Source: Saxidomus purpurata (Eukaryota; Mollusca; Bivalvia; Venerida; Veneridae). Taken from it: a stretch of DNA of 64,000 nt. The notes below the pieces were generated by a model. That model did not search any database and had not been told where the DNA came from. It was given only the letters and a program-made list of their open reading frames with translations. Every line of letters begins with the position of its first letter. Position 1 is the first letter of the stretch. The position numbers were made by a program, and so were the translations under genes. Shown here one piece after another: positions 52,790-64,000 of this stretch. The stretch spans positions 14,938,073-15,002,072 of the forward strand of contig JAFMSR010000008.1 in NCBI GenBank assembly GCA_022818135.1, in the 5' to 3' direction.

Positions 52790-55700
52790 GTATATGTTAA
52801 CTCACATTGTTTCATCAGTTTTTTTAAATAGAAAGTTTTAAACCGTTTAAAAGTTTATAAACAGATATTTTATGAATTCATTGAATACAGTTTTTCTTTG
52901 TTTCAGATTGACATTTACAGTTGGAAGAACGTGGGATGGTAAAGAAATCACAAACAAAAAAGCAGAAGTGTCTATTAGTAGAGGTGCTGACAATACTGTT
53001 ATACTGAAAGTTCGAGCCCCATTCTATAATGATCCTGCTGCACCCAGCGGACCTGCTGGTGAGCCATTTCCACAACTGTGGGGTTATGAAGGTAAGATCT
53101 TATATTAGTATACTTCGAACCATTTATAGTAGACTTGATAAAGGGAGGTAAACATTCATTGTATTGAAAAAATACACAAGCACATTTGATTTGTCCCTGC
53201 TTGTTATAGTTGATAGTGATATTATGAATAATGATATCATCAGTTAAACAATACAAAGAGCAAACATTTTTCATCCAAGATGTGTTGTTGTCTTTTATAA
53301 ATGATTTTTTTTAAATATCTCAAATAATTATATTAATGATGTGAAACAGCCAGGGAAAAGTATTAAATATTTTGTATTCATCCTTATCTGCCGTGTTTAG
53401 CATGCATACATGCAAACATACAAATAATAAAACTGTCAGATTAAAAGAGGTTCACAATTTAGGCTATTTTGGTCTATGTTTGTACGATAGCAGATTCATA
53501 CAGTTGTGTTTCTCTTTCATTTATAAGAAAGTTAAAGTTTAGAAAGGGTGGCCCAGTGGTCGAGTGGTCAAGGGTCTGGACTACCAACCAGGAGGTTGAT
53601 ACCGGATGGGGCACTGGAAATTTTAGTGTTTCCCACCCATCTAGAGATGAACTGGTTATAAACCCAGAGGTAGTCTGACCTGTATAGGTGCTATATACCC
53701 TTCTATCTGCATCTATCTCTTCAACCTGTGCCTGTCAGGGGTCTTGGCAGTTTAGCCCGAGGTGAAATCCTTGGGTCGTTATAAACAATTTAAATCACTC
53801 ATTCAAGTTTAGACGTGTTAGTACTTACCTGTTTGTGTTTTGCTTATTAAGGACCAGCAGCAGTTTCTGGCAATTGTTTGTTACACATCCTGTTTTGGGT
53901 AAGCTCCAAGATTCTGGCTTTTGGAGATTTTGTTTTGGTATAAATGGAATTATCATACCTCAGTGTAAGTTGTCTTCATCAGTCCAAAGCTAGTGTCAGA
54001 AAGCTAGTATCAGAAAGCTAGTGTTGGAATGCTAGTGTCAGAAAGCTACAATGTCAGAAAGCTAGTGTCATAAAGCTAGTGTCAGAAAGCATTCAAAATC
54101 TGCTCTGAAGATGAGTGTATTTTTGCCAGATAGAGCACAATGTTACCATGTATAAATGTAATTGTATAGAGTAATTTTTTTTTCAGTTGTTGAAGCCTTC
54201 TTTCTATCTGAATCTGGAAAATATTTGGAAGTTGAACTTTGTCCGTGAGTATTCTAAATTAGTATTGCCTGTTGCTTATAAACTTTATTCATTGATTGAT
54301 TCTTAAAGCGACTCACTCCAGATGGACAAGTTACGATAAAAAAAGAAAATTTTCAATTTCAAGAAAACAATTGTCATTACTGTATCAGGGGCATTGTATT
54401 ATGATAAGTGACAAGTTTTCTAACAAAAGAAACAATTAAAATGTGTTGTTTTGCTTACTTTTATTGTAGAAAATATCACCCCGTGACTAACGGGGTGGGC
54501 TCTTTGGTATATCAATATTTTTAACTCGCATCAAATCAGCTGACTCCGTAGTGTAGTAGGTTAAGCCCCTGTAAATTTTTTGTAAGCGCAAAGATCCGAG
54601 TTCAAAACCTGGCTCGGGTAAAAAAAATTTTTCTACCTTTATTTTTAGCTCTTACACTAAGAAAATAATCTTGATGCTGACAAATTGAATATATATTGAT
54701 TTTACCAAAAATTTAAAATTTACTAAGAATTTGGAGTGCAGTCGCTTTAATTGAAAGTTTTTTTTTAATATTTTTTTTTTTTGCTTTTATCAATGATATT
54801 TTAGTCTAAAATGACCATGCACTTATTCTTGTTCATACTTCATAGTTTACCCAAGCACAAAGTGAAATTTAAACTTTCTTAGATATTTTCTTTTTAGCTC
54901 GACTATTCGGAGAATATGGAGAGCTATTACAGTCACTTGTGCGTCGGCGTTGGCGTTGCTTCTTTGGTTAAAGTTTTGCCTGCTAAGTACTATCATGCAC
55001 ATATCTCAGTAACCACTTATGATATTGACTTGAAACTTTGTTCATGTCTTAAGGGGTGTCATACAATCAAGGCAGATAACTCTTGTATAAATTTAGTACA
55101 AATTATGGCCCTTGTTTGACTTTGAAAATTTGGTTAAAGTTTTGCCTGCTAAGTACTATCATGCACATATCTCAGTAACCACTTATGATATTGACTTGAA
55201 ACTTTGTTCATGTCTTTAGGGGTGTCATACAATCAAGTCAGATAACTCTTGTATAAATTTAGTACAAATTATGGCCCTTGTTTGACTTGAAAATTTGGTG
55301 AAAGTTTTGCCTGCTAGGTACTATCATGCACATATCTCAGTAACCACTTATGATATTGACTTGAAACTTTGTTCATGTCTTTAGGGGTGTCATACAATCA
55401 AGGCAGATAACTCTTGTATAAATTTAGTACAAATTATGGCCCTTGTTTGACTTTGAAAATTTGGTTAAAGTTTTGCCTGCTAGATACTATCATGCACATA
55501 TTTCAGTAACCACTTATGATATTGACTTGAAACTTCGTTAATGTCTCTAGGGGTGTCACACAGTCAAGTCAGATAACTCTTGTATAAATTTAGTACAAAT
55601 TATGGCCCTTGTTTGACTTTGAAAATTTGGTTAAAGTTTTGCCTGCTAGGTACTATCATGCACATATCTCAGTAACCACTTATGATATTGACTTGAAACT

Positions 55701-58643
55701 TTGTTCATGTCTTTAGGGGTATCATACAATCAAGTCAGATAACTCTTGTATAAATTTAGTACAAATTATGGCCCTTGTTTGACTTTGAAAATTTGGTTAA
55801 AGTTTTGCCTGCTAAGTACTATCATGCACATATCTCAGTAACCACTTATGATATTGACTTGAAACTTTTTTAATGTCTTAAGAGGTGTCACACAGTCAAG
55901 ACAGACAACTCTTGTTTAAATTTAATATCTCAGTTACCACTTATGGTAGTTATATCAAACTTAGCAATAGTGTTCAGGGGTAAATTTTGTATCAAACAAT
56001 TAATTTACCAAAAATTAAATCTATAGTTATAGATTTTGACTTTTTTTATGATTCAACTTTCCTAGTTTATACTTAATAGTTAGCAGAATTTTGTTTTGCT
56101 ATTACACTGATAAAAGTTTTGTTTTATTAGCAAACACCCACAATAGTCGAGCTTGCTGTCTTATGGACAGCTCTTGTTATTTTCAGCCGTCTCTATGAAA
56201 CCTACATAAGTTACAGAATTAAGTAAATAAATAGGACTGGCTAGTGAAATAGGCCGTTTTTAGAGGTTACACTGTATACTAATTATAATTTTATGTACAA
56301 CTCATCCTAATTCTGTTACTTCTCTTCATCCCTATGTCTTTCAGACATGGTCAGCATCTTGTACTGATGTTAGATGGAAGAAGAAATATGACAAAGGTAT
56401 GTACCAGCTGCTTTTTGCCTATTTTCAGCATCAGTTTGAGTAGGGAATTTATCTTTAAGACTTAAATCATGAGTTTTACAATTTGTAATTTGTTTGTTTC
56501 TAAACACCTATTCTGGATTGTAACTGCTTCATTTGTAGATCTCCAACTTATCTAACGTGTTTAAATCTCCAAAGGCAGTGACAAATTATACACTGGAAAC
56601 AATATTGTACATTTTATTGAGTTATTACCCTTTTTTACTTAGCGAATTTTGATTAAACAAAGGTACTTTAGAGAGCGGATCAGTGGTCCAGTGGTAACGC
56701 GCTGGACTTGTAATCCAGGGATCGCAGGTTTCGATTACCCCTTCCATCACTTAAATAATTAATGGTCTTTCGGATGAGACCTTAAAACCGAGGTCCCATG
56801 TATTGGTGCTGTACACCAGGCATGTTAAAGAATCAGGGGGTGTCTCTAGAATGGGACACGTTCTATATCTTGCACTATCCCCCGAAACCTAAAATAACTA
56901 AAATTCTTCTTGGGGCGTTGGTCATATGGATTATCCGGGATCAATGATAAAACTCTAAATACAAACATACATAGGTGCTGTATCTCAGGAATTATCTATG
57001 GTGGCTACTGCATTGAAACTCCACAACATCTTCATTGACACAAGACTATTTATAATGACAAGTTATATAACCATGTTTTAAATTTCATAGAGTTACTGCT
57101 CTTTTTAGTTAGCAAATTTCCAATATTTAAAGAGCAAATTTTCAATATTTAAAGAGCAAATTTTCAATATATATCTCATGCAGTTATTGATGGTGGTACT
57201 GTATTGAAACTCAACAGTGTGTTAACTGACACCAGATTAGTAACAATCGCAAGTTATATAACTATGTTTCATATTTTATAGAGTTATTGCCCTTTTGTAC
57301 TTTATTTTAATTAACTGAAAGTGCTGAATCTCAAGTATCCATGGTGGTTACTTTGCTTTACTCTATGTAATTCTTATGAATGCAAACCCATTTGGTTTTT
57401 ATATTTATCATTTATTCATGTCACCATTCAAGCTGTGTGGTAAAACATATTTGACGGTCTATGTACTTTTGCACAGTGAACCTTCTGTTTTATGACCAAC
57501 ACACAAGTGCGGGTATTAATTACTCCCATCGATAGCTCTAGTTTGAAGAAGAGGTGTAATGCTATGTACATTACAGTCAGTTAACAAGTCATTTTGCTGG
57601 TCAGATAACAAGATAATTGTCGATCAGTAAGTACGATAGGTATACATATCCAAGCTTGGTAGAGTAGTCTGTTCATTTTGAGACAGTTTAGGAGCTGTCA
57701 AATTTGCTTTAATCCTAGTGGGGTTTTTTATGGTGAGCTTATACAAGTATTTAGTTTGCTTTATTTGGGAGGCATGTGAGAAATATTATAAATTTTGTAT
57801 AATATGTTTCATTGTCTAATGTATATATTTCGTAAGGACAAGCTACCAATTCAGTATACAAGCCGAGTATTTAACAACGAGTGGACCGGGATGGCAGTAA
57901 TACCAGGAAAATATTTCCCGCCAAAAGTGACTAAATTCAACGCTTACGCAATACACGGATCAGGTGACAACAGACAATATGAAGCATACATGGCCGTACC
58001 AGGAAACGAACCTGATTTGTAAGTTACGGTTCTTAGAATACTCTTACTGAAGAACGTTTTCACAAGCTTAAACCTAATGTCAAAATCAACACGTATGGGT
58101 GGTAGCGGTTATGATTCTTTTTACAAAACTTGATATTATGTATCATAAATTTGTAAACTTGATAGTGAATTGTAAATAGAATGTGTTGAACAATAGCGTA
58201 CCAAACTTTTGTTTCCAAGGTAATATTGTCAGGTAGAAATATTTTTGGTTTTCTTGTTACTCTTGCCAAGGTTGTAGTATCCAGTTCTTTTTGGTTGTTA
58301 CGGTTGTTCAGGAATAATTTATACGATTTATTAAAGTCACAATGTTCTCTGAACAGTGTCCTGATGGAATTACGAATATTTTTGACAGAAATATCATATT
58401 AATCTGTATTTCATTTTTATGAGTTACTATGTTTTTAAATGTTTCTTCTGCTGCAGGTTGCTATAGAAACGGAATTCATATGATGCAATTAGATCTAAAT
58501 GAATACACAGATGTATTTTATTTGCTGAGAAATATTTCTTTATTTTTTACAGTCATCGACTTGAGTACTTTGGGGATGTTGACTTTACGTCTATTTTACC
58601 GGCACAGTCACAACCTGCCGAGTACTGGCAGCAGAAAACCTAA
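52770..58643 (+). CDS. C4orf33: UPF0462 protein, C4orf33 homologue (right copy, complete, six exons)
   Basis: Plus-strand copy with exons 52770-52789, 52907-53091, 54187-54244, 56345-56396, 57837-58018 and 58553-58643, each of the same length as its left-arm partner (20, 185, 58, 52, 182, 91 nt). It encodes the same 195-residue protein of unknown function. Diagnostic blocks: RTWDGKEI, APFYNDPAAPSG, YLEVELCPHGQHLVL, YFPPKVTKFNAYAIHG, PDFHRLEYF. AATAAA lies at 58724-58729. The intron after exon 2 carries a 440-bp TTAA-flanked element that the left copy lacks. The two copies are divergent (head to head) with the transposon genes between them. Confidence 0.93.
52907..53091 (+). CDS. C4orf33: UPF0462 right copy, exon 2
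   Basis: Acceptor ttgtttcag. Encodes LTFTVGRTWDGKEI to LWGYE. Donor gaag|gtaaga. Confidence 0.92.
53546..53793 (+). mobile_element. tRNA-derived SINE (right copy)
   Basis: Starts ggtggcccagtggtcgagtg with a tRNA-like A box, then ctggactaccaaccaggagg; the body contains gtctgacctgtataggtgct and ends near taaacaatttaaat. Confidence 0.65.
53988..54090. repeat. short minisatellite (agctagtgtcagaa), right copy
   Basis: Imperfect 14-16-bp units around aaagctagtgtcag, mirror of 38735-38840. Confidence 0.85.
54187..54244 (+). CDS. C4orf33: UPF0462 right copy, exon 3
   Basis: Acceptor ttttttcag, donor tgtcc|gtgagt. Encodes VVEAFFLSESGKYLEVELC across its junctions. Confidence 0.9.
54307..54746 (+). 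mobile_element. 440-bp TTAA-flanked non-autonomous transposon, right arm only
   Basis: Terminal inverted repeats agcgactcactccagat and the complement of agcgactgcactccaaat, flanked by TTAA at 54303-54306 and 54747-54750. The left arm has a single uninterrupted site (cttaattaaaag). TTAA duplications are typical of piggyBac- and Kolobok-type elements. Its middle (about 54540-54625) contains a tRNA-like segment, tccgtagtgtagtaggttaa, then gagttcaaaacct. Confidence 0.92.
54896..56165. mobile_element. pearl/HINE-like element with 166-bp tandem repeats (right copy)
   Basis: Mirror of 36920-38376. Starts agctcgactatt, has six 166-bp unit positions (gcctgct near 54979, 55144, 55309, 55476, 55641, 55808) and ends aatagtcgagct followed by the gctgtcttatggacagc hairpin. 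One unit fewer than the left arm. Confidence 0.75.
56345..56396 (+). CDS. C4orf33: UPF0462 right copy, exon 4
   Basis: Acceptor ctttcag, donor aaag|gtatgt. Encodes HGQHLVLMLDGRRNMTK. Confidence 0.9.
56671..56950 (+). mobile_element. Meta-SINE-like element with tRNA-Thr-like head (right copy)
   Basis: Head at about 56675-56749 with A box agtggtccagtggtaacgcg, anticodon arm CTGGA-CTTGTAA-TCCAG and B box ggtttcgattacc; the body contains ctttcggatgagacc and ccgaggtcccatgtattggt. Mirror of 36160-36424. Confidence 0.75.
57837..58018 (+). CDS. C4orf33: UPF0462 right copy, exon 5
   Basis: Acceptor tttcgtaag, donor gattt|gtaagt. Encodes DKLPIQYTSRVFNNEW to VPGNEPD. Confidence 0.92.
58553..58643 (+). 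CDS. C4orf33: UPF0462 right copy, exon 6 (C-terminus)
   Basis: Acceptor ttttttacag. Encodes HRLEYFGDVDFTSILP to WQQKT, stop TAA 58641-58643. Confidence 0.9.
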
Positions 58644-59454
58644 TTGAGTTTGAGCTTCAATTGAGTATTTTAAATTACTGTGTTTATTTACTAGTATAAA
58701 ATGTGATTACATGAATGATATGCAATAAAAGTTGGTATACTTGAATAAATTGCTGAAAGGTTGAAACATACTTGGTGTTTATTTCATTCAGTATTTTTCA
58801 CTGTGTGTGACGGGAAAAGTACCACCACAGATATATATATATAAGAGATATATATATTTTCACTGAAGCATGCCTGCATCCATATTTTAAACTCATCTGG
58901 CACAAACTGCCAGGGTGAGCTATTAGGATCGCACACCATAAATCATATGTACGTCCATTCCGTGGGTCCACCATTTCCTTTAACGTCATCTCCTCTGAAA
59001 CCACTTGGCCAATGTTGATGAAACTTGTCCAGCATGTTCCTTGCATGAAGATCTACCAAAGTTGTTCAAAGAATTCTATTCCATGCAGAACTTGCCATGG
59101 CAAGGGGGAGGAAAAACTAAAATCTTGACAAAAACACGATGCCCAGACCTTACATATTTAACATGTTGCATCGTCTAGTGGGCCTCTACCAAGATCATTA
59201 AAAGTATGATCCCGGGTCAAAATTGACCCCGCCTGGGGGTCACTTGACTTTTTATAGACTCGGTTATATTGGAATTTAAAAAAAAAATCATCAAGGCCTA
59301 GAGTTTGGATATTTTACATGTAGCATCTTTATTTTACATAATTATGTTTCTATAGGGAAAACTTAAAATAGCTTCTTCTCTGAAACCTTTTTATTGTGAT
59401 CTGCATTACCCATAGTCTTTTAAACGTCATAGAATGATTGGTCTTACTGAGTAG

Positions 59455-61130
59455 ATGATCCCTATTGTTTTGGGGTTAAAGGTCAAGGTCACAATGACGT
59501 TCATAAGCTTTTCCTTGATAAAGGTCTACAGATCACAATTTTCATTAGACTTTGAGGAAACTTGCTCAGATGATTGCATGCAACCTGTAGATGATCCCCA
59601 GGGATAAATCTATTATGTTCAATAACTCGAGAACCATAGGATCATCAGACTTCACGGACAAGTAGGTGACTTCTATTGACATTTAGGTCACAGGGTCCAA
59701 GATCAAGGTCAGTTCTATTATATTCATTTACAGGAGAACCATTAGGCCTATGATCTTCAAACTGGATAGTTGAATTGGTCCTGACCAGTAGATTACCCCT
59801 ATTAATTTTGAGGTCACAAGGTCAAACCCTTAGCTACTTGACCTGATGACATACTTTCTTGTTTTTAAAGCATATGCAGATTTAAACTTTGATCTTGGCT
59901 GACACTGAACTTGACCTCCTGACCTACATGTGAGCGGTATAGGACCATCATAACCCTCTTGTTTAATACAGTATACGTTTTCCCTGTGTTAACTATAAAA
60001 ATTCTAGCTTTCCGTATCACGTGATACTGATTTTGGATATACGCCTTTACCATTACAGATTCAGTACAGGCCTGCCATTTTCATTTGAGCCATCTCTACT
60101 GAACAAAGTCCAGTAGAGCTTATGCCATGGTAGTTTGTCAGTCTCACCGTCCTTCTGTCTGTAAACTTTTCCTTGATAACTCTCTTCAGGTCGCAATTTT
60201 CATTTGACTTTGATGAAACTTGCTGATAAGGATCTCTGCAATTTGTCGATGTTCCCTATTGTTTTTGTTGTCAATGGGTCAAAGGTCAAGGTCACAGTGA
60301 CCTCCGAAAGCAATTCGTTGATGACACTGCAGGTCACAATTTTCATTCAACTTTCATCAAACTTGCTCAGAAGCTTCCCTGCAACATGTAGATGATCCCT
60401 ACAGTGGGTCAAAGGTCCCAGTCATGGTCACAGTGGCCATCGTTAGATTATCCATGATAACATTGTACAGGTCACAGTTTTCATTCAACTTTCATCAAAC
60501 TTGCTCAGAAGGTTCTTTGCAATTTTTAGATGATCCCTTTTGAGTTTGGGGTCAGTAGGTCAAAGGTTCCAGTGATCCCCGTTAGATTTTTCTTGATAAT
60601 GCTCTACAGGTCATAGTTTTCATTCAACTTTCATCAAACTTGCTAACAATGTTCCCTGTATTGTGTAGATGCTCCCTATTGGTTTTTGGGTCAGTAGGTC
60701 AAAGTTCAGGATCACAGTGACTTCCGATATCGTTGCCTTGATGACGCAGTTTAGGTCACAGTTTTCTTTCAACTTTCATGAAACGTGCTCAGAATGTTCC
60801 ATGTGACATGTAGATGGTCCCCATCGTTTTTTGTCAATGGGTCAAAGATCAATGTCACTGTGACCTCCGTTAGATTTTCCTTGATAGTGCTCTACAGGTC
60901 ACAGTCTCATTCAACTTTTATCAAACTTACTCAGAAGATCTCTGCAATATGTATATGATCCCTATTGATTTGGGTCAAAGTTCAAGGTCACAGTGACCTC
61001 CATTGGATTTCTTTTGATAACGCTCTACAGGTCACAGTTTTCATTCAACTTTTATCAAACTTGCTCAGAAGGTTCCCGGTAACATGAAGATGACATTGAC
61101 CCGAACTTTGAAACTCTTTTCCACCCTATA
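59455..61130. repeat. degenerate tandem repeat with nuclear-receptor-like motifs (right arm)
   Basis: Mirror of 32095-33720. Exact GGTCACAGTGACC occurs at 60290-60302 and 60986-60998, and GGTCAAAGGTCA at 60277-60288. Confidence 0.8.
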
Positions 61131-61450
61131 TATTGCGTGTGATCTACATCACTCACAGTCTTTTAAACGTCATAGAATGATTAGTCTTACTGAGTAGAAG
61201 ATCCGTACTATTTACATGGGTCAGTGGGTCAAGGTCACAGTGTTGTGACATGGCTCCCTTCGCCTTAACCGAACCCGAAATATGACACGCACGGGATTTC
61301 CATATTGTTATGGAGTGAGGTATGCACGTTTCAATCAAGCTTTAGGGTTATATGCATAGTCTCCAATGTTGTACCACGGATGGTTGAAATGTAGGTGATA
61401 TGACTTAAAGTCAGTGTTATCGTGATAAATTGCAAGTAATCGAGAATAAT
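61000..61450. other. ~0.45-kb segment present only in the right arm
   Basis: The left arm runs from gtgggggttatcacat directly into agtcactgtgacc (near 32105), whereas the right arm has about 0.45 kb between the equivalent points, including further copies of the tandem-repeat unit and a gggttatatgcatagtctcc stretch. It looks like a repeat-mediated deletion on the left or an expansion on the right. Confidence 0.7.
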
Positions 61451-62394
61451 ATGTGATAACCCCCACTTCAGCTGGAATCCTGGTTAGACAACAGTGTCCA
61501 ATCCTGTAGTAATTCCATCTTCTCTCAAGCCCGGGTACGATCCCTAGTACAGTGAATGTCAAAGGAGGGGGCTGGGTGGGGCAAAGGAGATGCGGTATTT
61601 ATTGTTGTTGTTGACAAATCCTCCTGTAATAAGCCATCCGAGCTGAAATCAGTAGATTTTGAACTATTGTTATGTTAATTAAATCGAGGTTTGAGATGGC
61701 CGAGTTTAGGAACAGAAACTTTGCTGGGCTTCATTCTTATATGCTGTTGGCTTTTTCCAAGCTCCGTAGAAATAAGTGAAATACCAGTCATGACTGCAAT
61801 TTTCAAATTATGTAGGTACTTAAGAACAATATTACATGACCAAACTGGTTTGTGAGTGTTGCCAAGTTGCTCCTAGACATGTGCTTGAGAACCTAGGTTA
61901 TAGAAAAGCAGAAATCTTGTACATGTATATATACATCTATTTTGTATATATAAGATCCCTGTTTATGTTATAACTAAGATTGAAAACAGACTGTTATGCT
62001 ATTCGACTTTAAAATAACATCGTGAATGAAACTCGTTACCAGCCGTTTTACTACGTTTTCATGAATCTGATAGTTAACGAAGAAAATTGACGGCTATGGT
62101 AACGTGCGCTAGTACGTACTTTCTTTTGATATAACACTAAGTTAGTATTTCGATGATACAGCTTATATACTTTCAAATATTTTTATAAAAAACATATATA
62201 TGGAAGACAATTATTAAGGCAATATGTTAATTTCGTTCTCATTAAAGGCATATAAAAGTATACCGTTTAATGATGCACGTAAATGTAAAATAGTTAATCT
62301 TATTATTTGAGGCTGAAATGAAAAGCAAAAAAAAAAAAAAATGGGTTAGTCAAAATATATGTGTAACATGTAATTAGAAACCCTCAGGCCCCTA

Positions 62395-62700
62395 TACTTA
62401 CTGGTGGCATGTGATTCTGCCTTGGCGACCAGTGTAGATCATGATCATAGTAAATTATCTTTGGGGGAAAACCCCTTTAAACAATTAATGGTACTGTCCA
62501 AACAGAAAGATGGACGAGTCCATTTTAGCAGGGTAAAGGTTAAAAGACGATGTTTTCATATAAGTATCACATCGCTAGCTTCGACGAGGTGGACTGTTCC
62601 TGAAATGGGTAACAGAAAGTTAGGAGTGCCCTTTCTCATTCACTCAGTATTTCAGACTAACCACTGCCTCGTCACAATGACGTGAATATCAAGGATCTGT
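62395..62700. repeat. dispersed repeat (ggtcgccaaggcagaacc block), right copy
   Basis: Contains ctgccttggcgaccagtgta and tggacgagtccattttagca, mirror of 29640-29950. Confidence 0.5.
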
Positions 62701-63720
62701 CTAAGCTATTTATTTCACCCTATGGCTATACTGCGTTGAAAAAACATCGCTAGCATTAGAAACATCTTTTCCTGAAACAGTCCCTGATCTTGCCGTAGGT
62801 TTGTTTGTCATAGGTTGCCAAAATGTAATCAATTACTGAAATGTAATTAATTACTAAAATGTAATTTATCAAACTTACAGACCTGCATGCTTATGTGAAT
62901 TTCATTTATTAAAATGGTTTTAAACTAAGGATAAAGATATAAAAAATAAAAATTTAAAATGAGATTTGATCAGAATTGCACTCTTTGAGTATTTATAGAA
63001 GAAATAAATATATGTATTTTTATAAAGTGATGTGTTCAACATGAGTATGATGCTTGTTACTCATTTCACTAAATGACATCTAAAATTTTAGGCATGTAAA
63101 AAGAGCTAAAAAATGTTTTATTAGCAGCACCTAGTAGTTAAAAGAATTTTTAAATATTCTAGAGATATTACTGGTGAAGAAAGAAGTGTAGGTGAGAATT
63201 TAAGTTTCGAGCATTATGTCATTTGAAATCTTGGTAGTAAATTTTACATTGTAGATGCATGATCGGAGCTTGAAAAAAGGCTCCCTTATTATATTATGCT
63301 ACAGTAAGTAAGTTACATTAAGACAGTCAACTAGATCGATTCGCAATCTCTTACACATTTGAGTTTCGTTCATTTCCTTAATAATGGGAAGCATACACTA
63401 GTTTTAAAGTTTTCTTTTCAAGATGGTAGATTTTGTACAGACATGCGCGCGAAAGAGGGAAAAGCTTGTAAAAGAGAAATGCAGTGGAAGGTGAATGGTA
63501 CAACGATTCACTATTGAATCCATGTTTTTGTTTTGTTCACTTACACTGTATTTGTGTCGCACAAGTAACCTTATCTTTCAGTTATGTATCCTGAAGTTTC
63601 CAAATGGTTTGTTTTTTAAAAATTGAAATTTCGGAAAAAAAACATCAATTCACGAAATGCTGTGCATATGGTTGAATATTATGTAATGGAAATGTTGTTT
63701 GTGTACTGCTCAGTAAGAAA

Positions 63721-63810
63721 CTAAAGTCTCGTAAAACTCGGTTCAAAACCCTGATTGTCAGCGGCTGCTGTGTTTCTGTGTGTTACACCGTCGGCGTTCT
63801 TCTCATCCAT
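63721..63810 (-). CDS. SLC6 last exon, second (inverted) copy
   Basis: Same 29 residues plus TAG as 28541-28630, ending SFTRL, with a synonymous change (acg for acc, Thr). Acceptor is cctatttcag on the minus strand. The rest of this copy would lie beyond 64000. Confidence 0.9.
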   Translation of the reverse strand: MDEKNADGVTHRNTAAADNQGFEPSFTRL

Positions 63811-64000
63811 CTGAAATAGGAAATCACAAACAAATTTTAATCTACATCTACATGAGTGTAGAATTTAAACTTCGACCTGTACCTTCGTGCTTGGACACTG
63901 CATCTTTCTGAAACTGTACACGTAGTCAGGCCAACATCAAACTGTTTATTCGACTTCTTAGCTAAGATGTTTAAAAATCTAAGTTTTCATATATTGTGCT
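63811..64000 (-). other. SLC6 second copy, last intron (partial)
   Basis: Intron sequence mirroring 28345-28540. No other feature. Confidence 0.8.

Larger units (their letters stand above)
58644..63720. other. intergenic repeats between UPF0462 and SLC6 3' end (right arm)
   Basis: Mirror of 28631-34465. Holds the nuclear-receptor-motif tandem repeat (59455-61130), a segment absent from the left arm (about 61000-61450), the ggtcgccaaggc repeat (62395-62700) and the SLC6 3' UTR at the high end. It lacks the left arm's 1.2-kb segment. No gene recognised. Confidence 0.7.
49378..64000. repeat. right arm of ~15-kb inverted repeat
   Basis: Reverse complement of 28345-43455, continuing beyond the window. 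Differences from the left arm include a 440-bp element (54307-54746), an extra segment near 61000-61450, loss of the 1.2 kb at 30303-31513, six minisatellite units in place of seven, and many single-base changes. Confidence 0.97.

Overview
The window looks like part of an animal nuclear genome, most likely a bivalve mollusc. The genes are split by many GT-AG introns, the non-coding DNA is AT-rich, and several dispersed repeats match types I associate with bivalves from memory: elements ending in ACAAGAGGG-type hairpins, tgaccttgacctttgaccc arrays, and a pearl/HINE-like element with 166-bp tandem repeats. The species assignment is inference.

Left third (1-28630, + strand): one large gene for a Na+/Cl- coupled SLC6 transporter of the GABA/taurine/creatine-like group. 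I can place 15 exons with consistent splice phases, from transmembrane segment 1 (cut by the window edge) to the stop codon. The introns are full of repeats: a 10.2-kb first intron with mollusc repeats, a 724-bp tandem duplication, an AGATATCT array, a GA microsatellite, a LINE fragment next to a 78-base A run, tRNA-derived SINEs and a 108-bp minisatellite.

Middle and right (about 28345-64000): a very large inverted repeat. The left arm (28345-43455) reappears reverse-complemented as the right arm (49378-64000), and the right arm is cut by the window end. Each arm carries a complete six-exon UPF0462 gene (C4orf33 homologue; minus strand at 34466-40055, plus strand at 52770-58643) and the last SLC6 exon. 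The arms differ by scattered SNPs and clean structural variants: a 440-bp TTAA-flanked element only on the right, about 1.2 kb only on the left, about 0.45 kb only on the right, and 7 versus 6 minisatellite units. A run of exactly 500 N (43456-43955) sits precisely where the left arm stops. I think the likeliest explanation is two haplotype contigs of one locus scaffolded head to head. A true palindrome is not excluded.

Centre (43956-49377): sequence seen once, holding two convergent genes that look like one two-gene DNA transposon. One encodes a SWIM zinc finger, a YqaJ-type nuclease and a PHD-like finger, with a frameshift between the SWIM and nuclease parts. The other encodes a DDE transposase of the Harbinger/ISL2EU-like (DDE_Tnp_4) type with an intact-looking D-D-E triad. 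This is the most interesting candidate system in the window.

Smaller mobile elements with readable ends are present in both arms: a TA-flanked 164-bp MITE, a 9-bp-TSD element built from nested CTAGGTAGCC palindromes, a Meta-SINE-like element with a tRNA-Thr-like head, and a tandem repeat rich in nuclear-receptor-type motifs (GGTCAnnnTGACC and GGTCAAAGGTCA).
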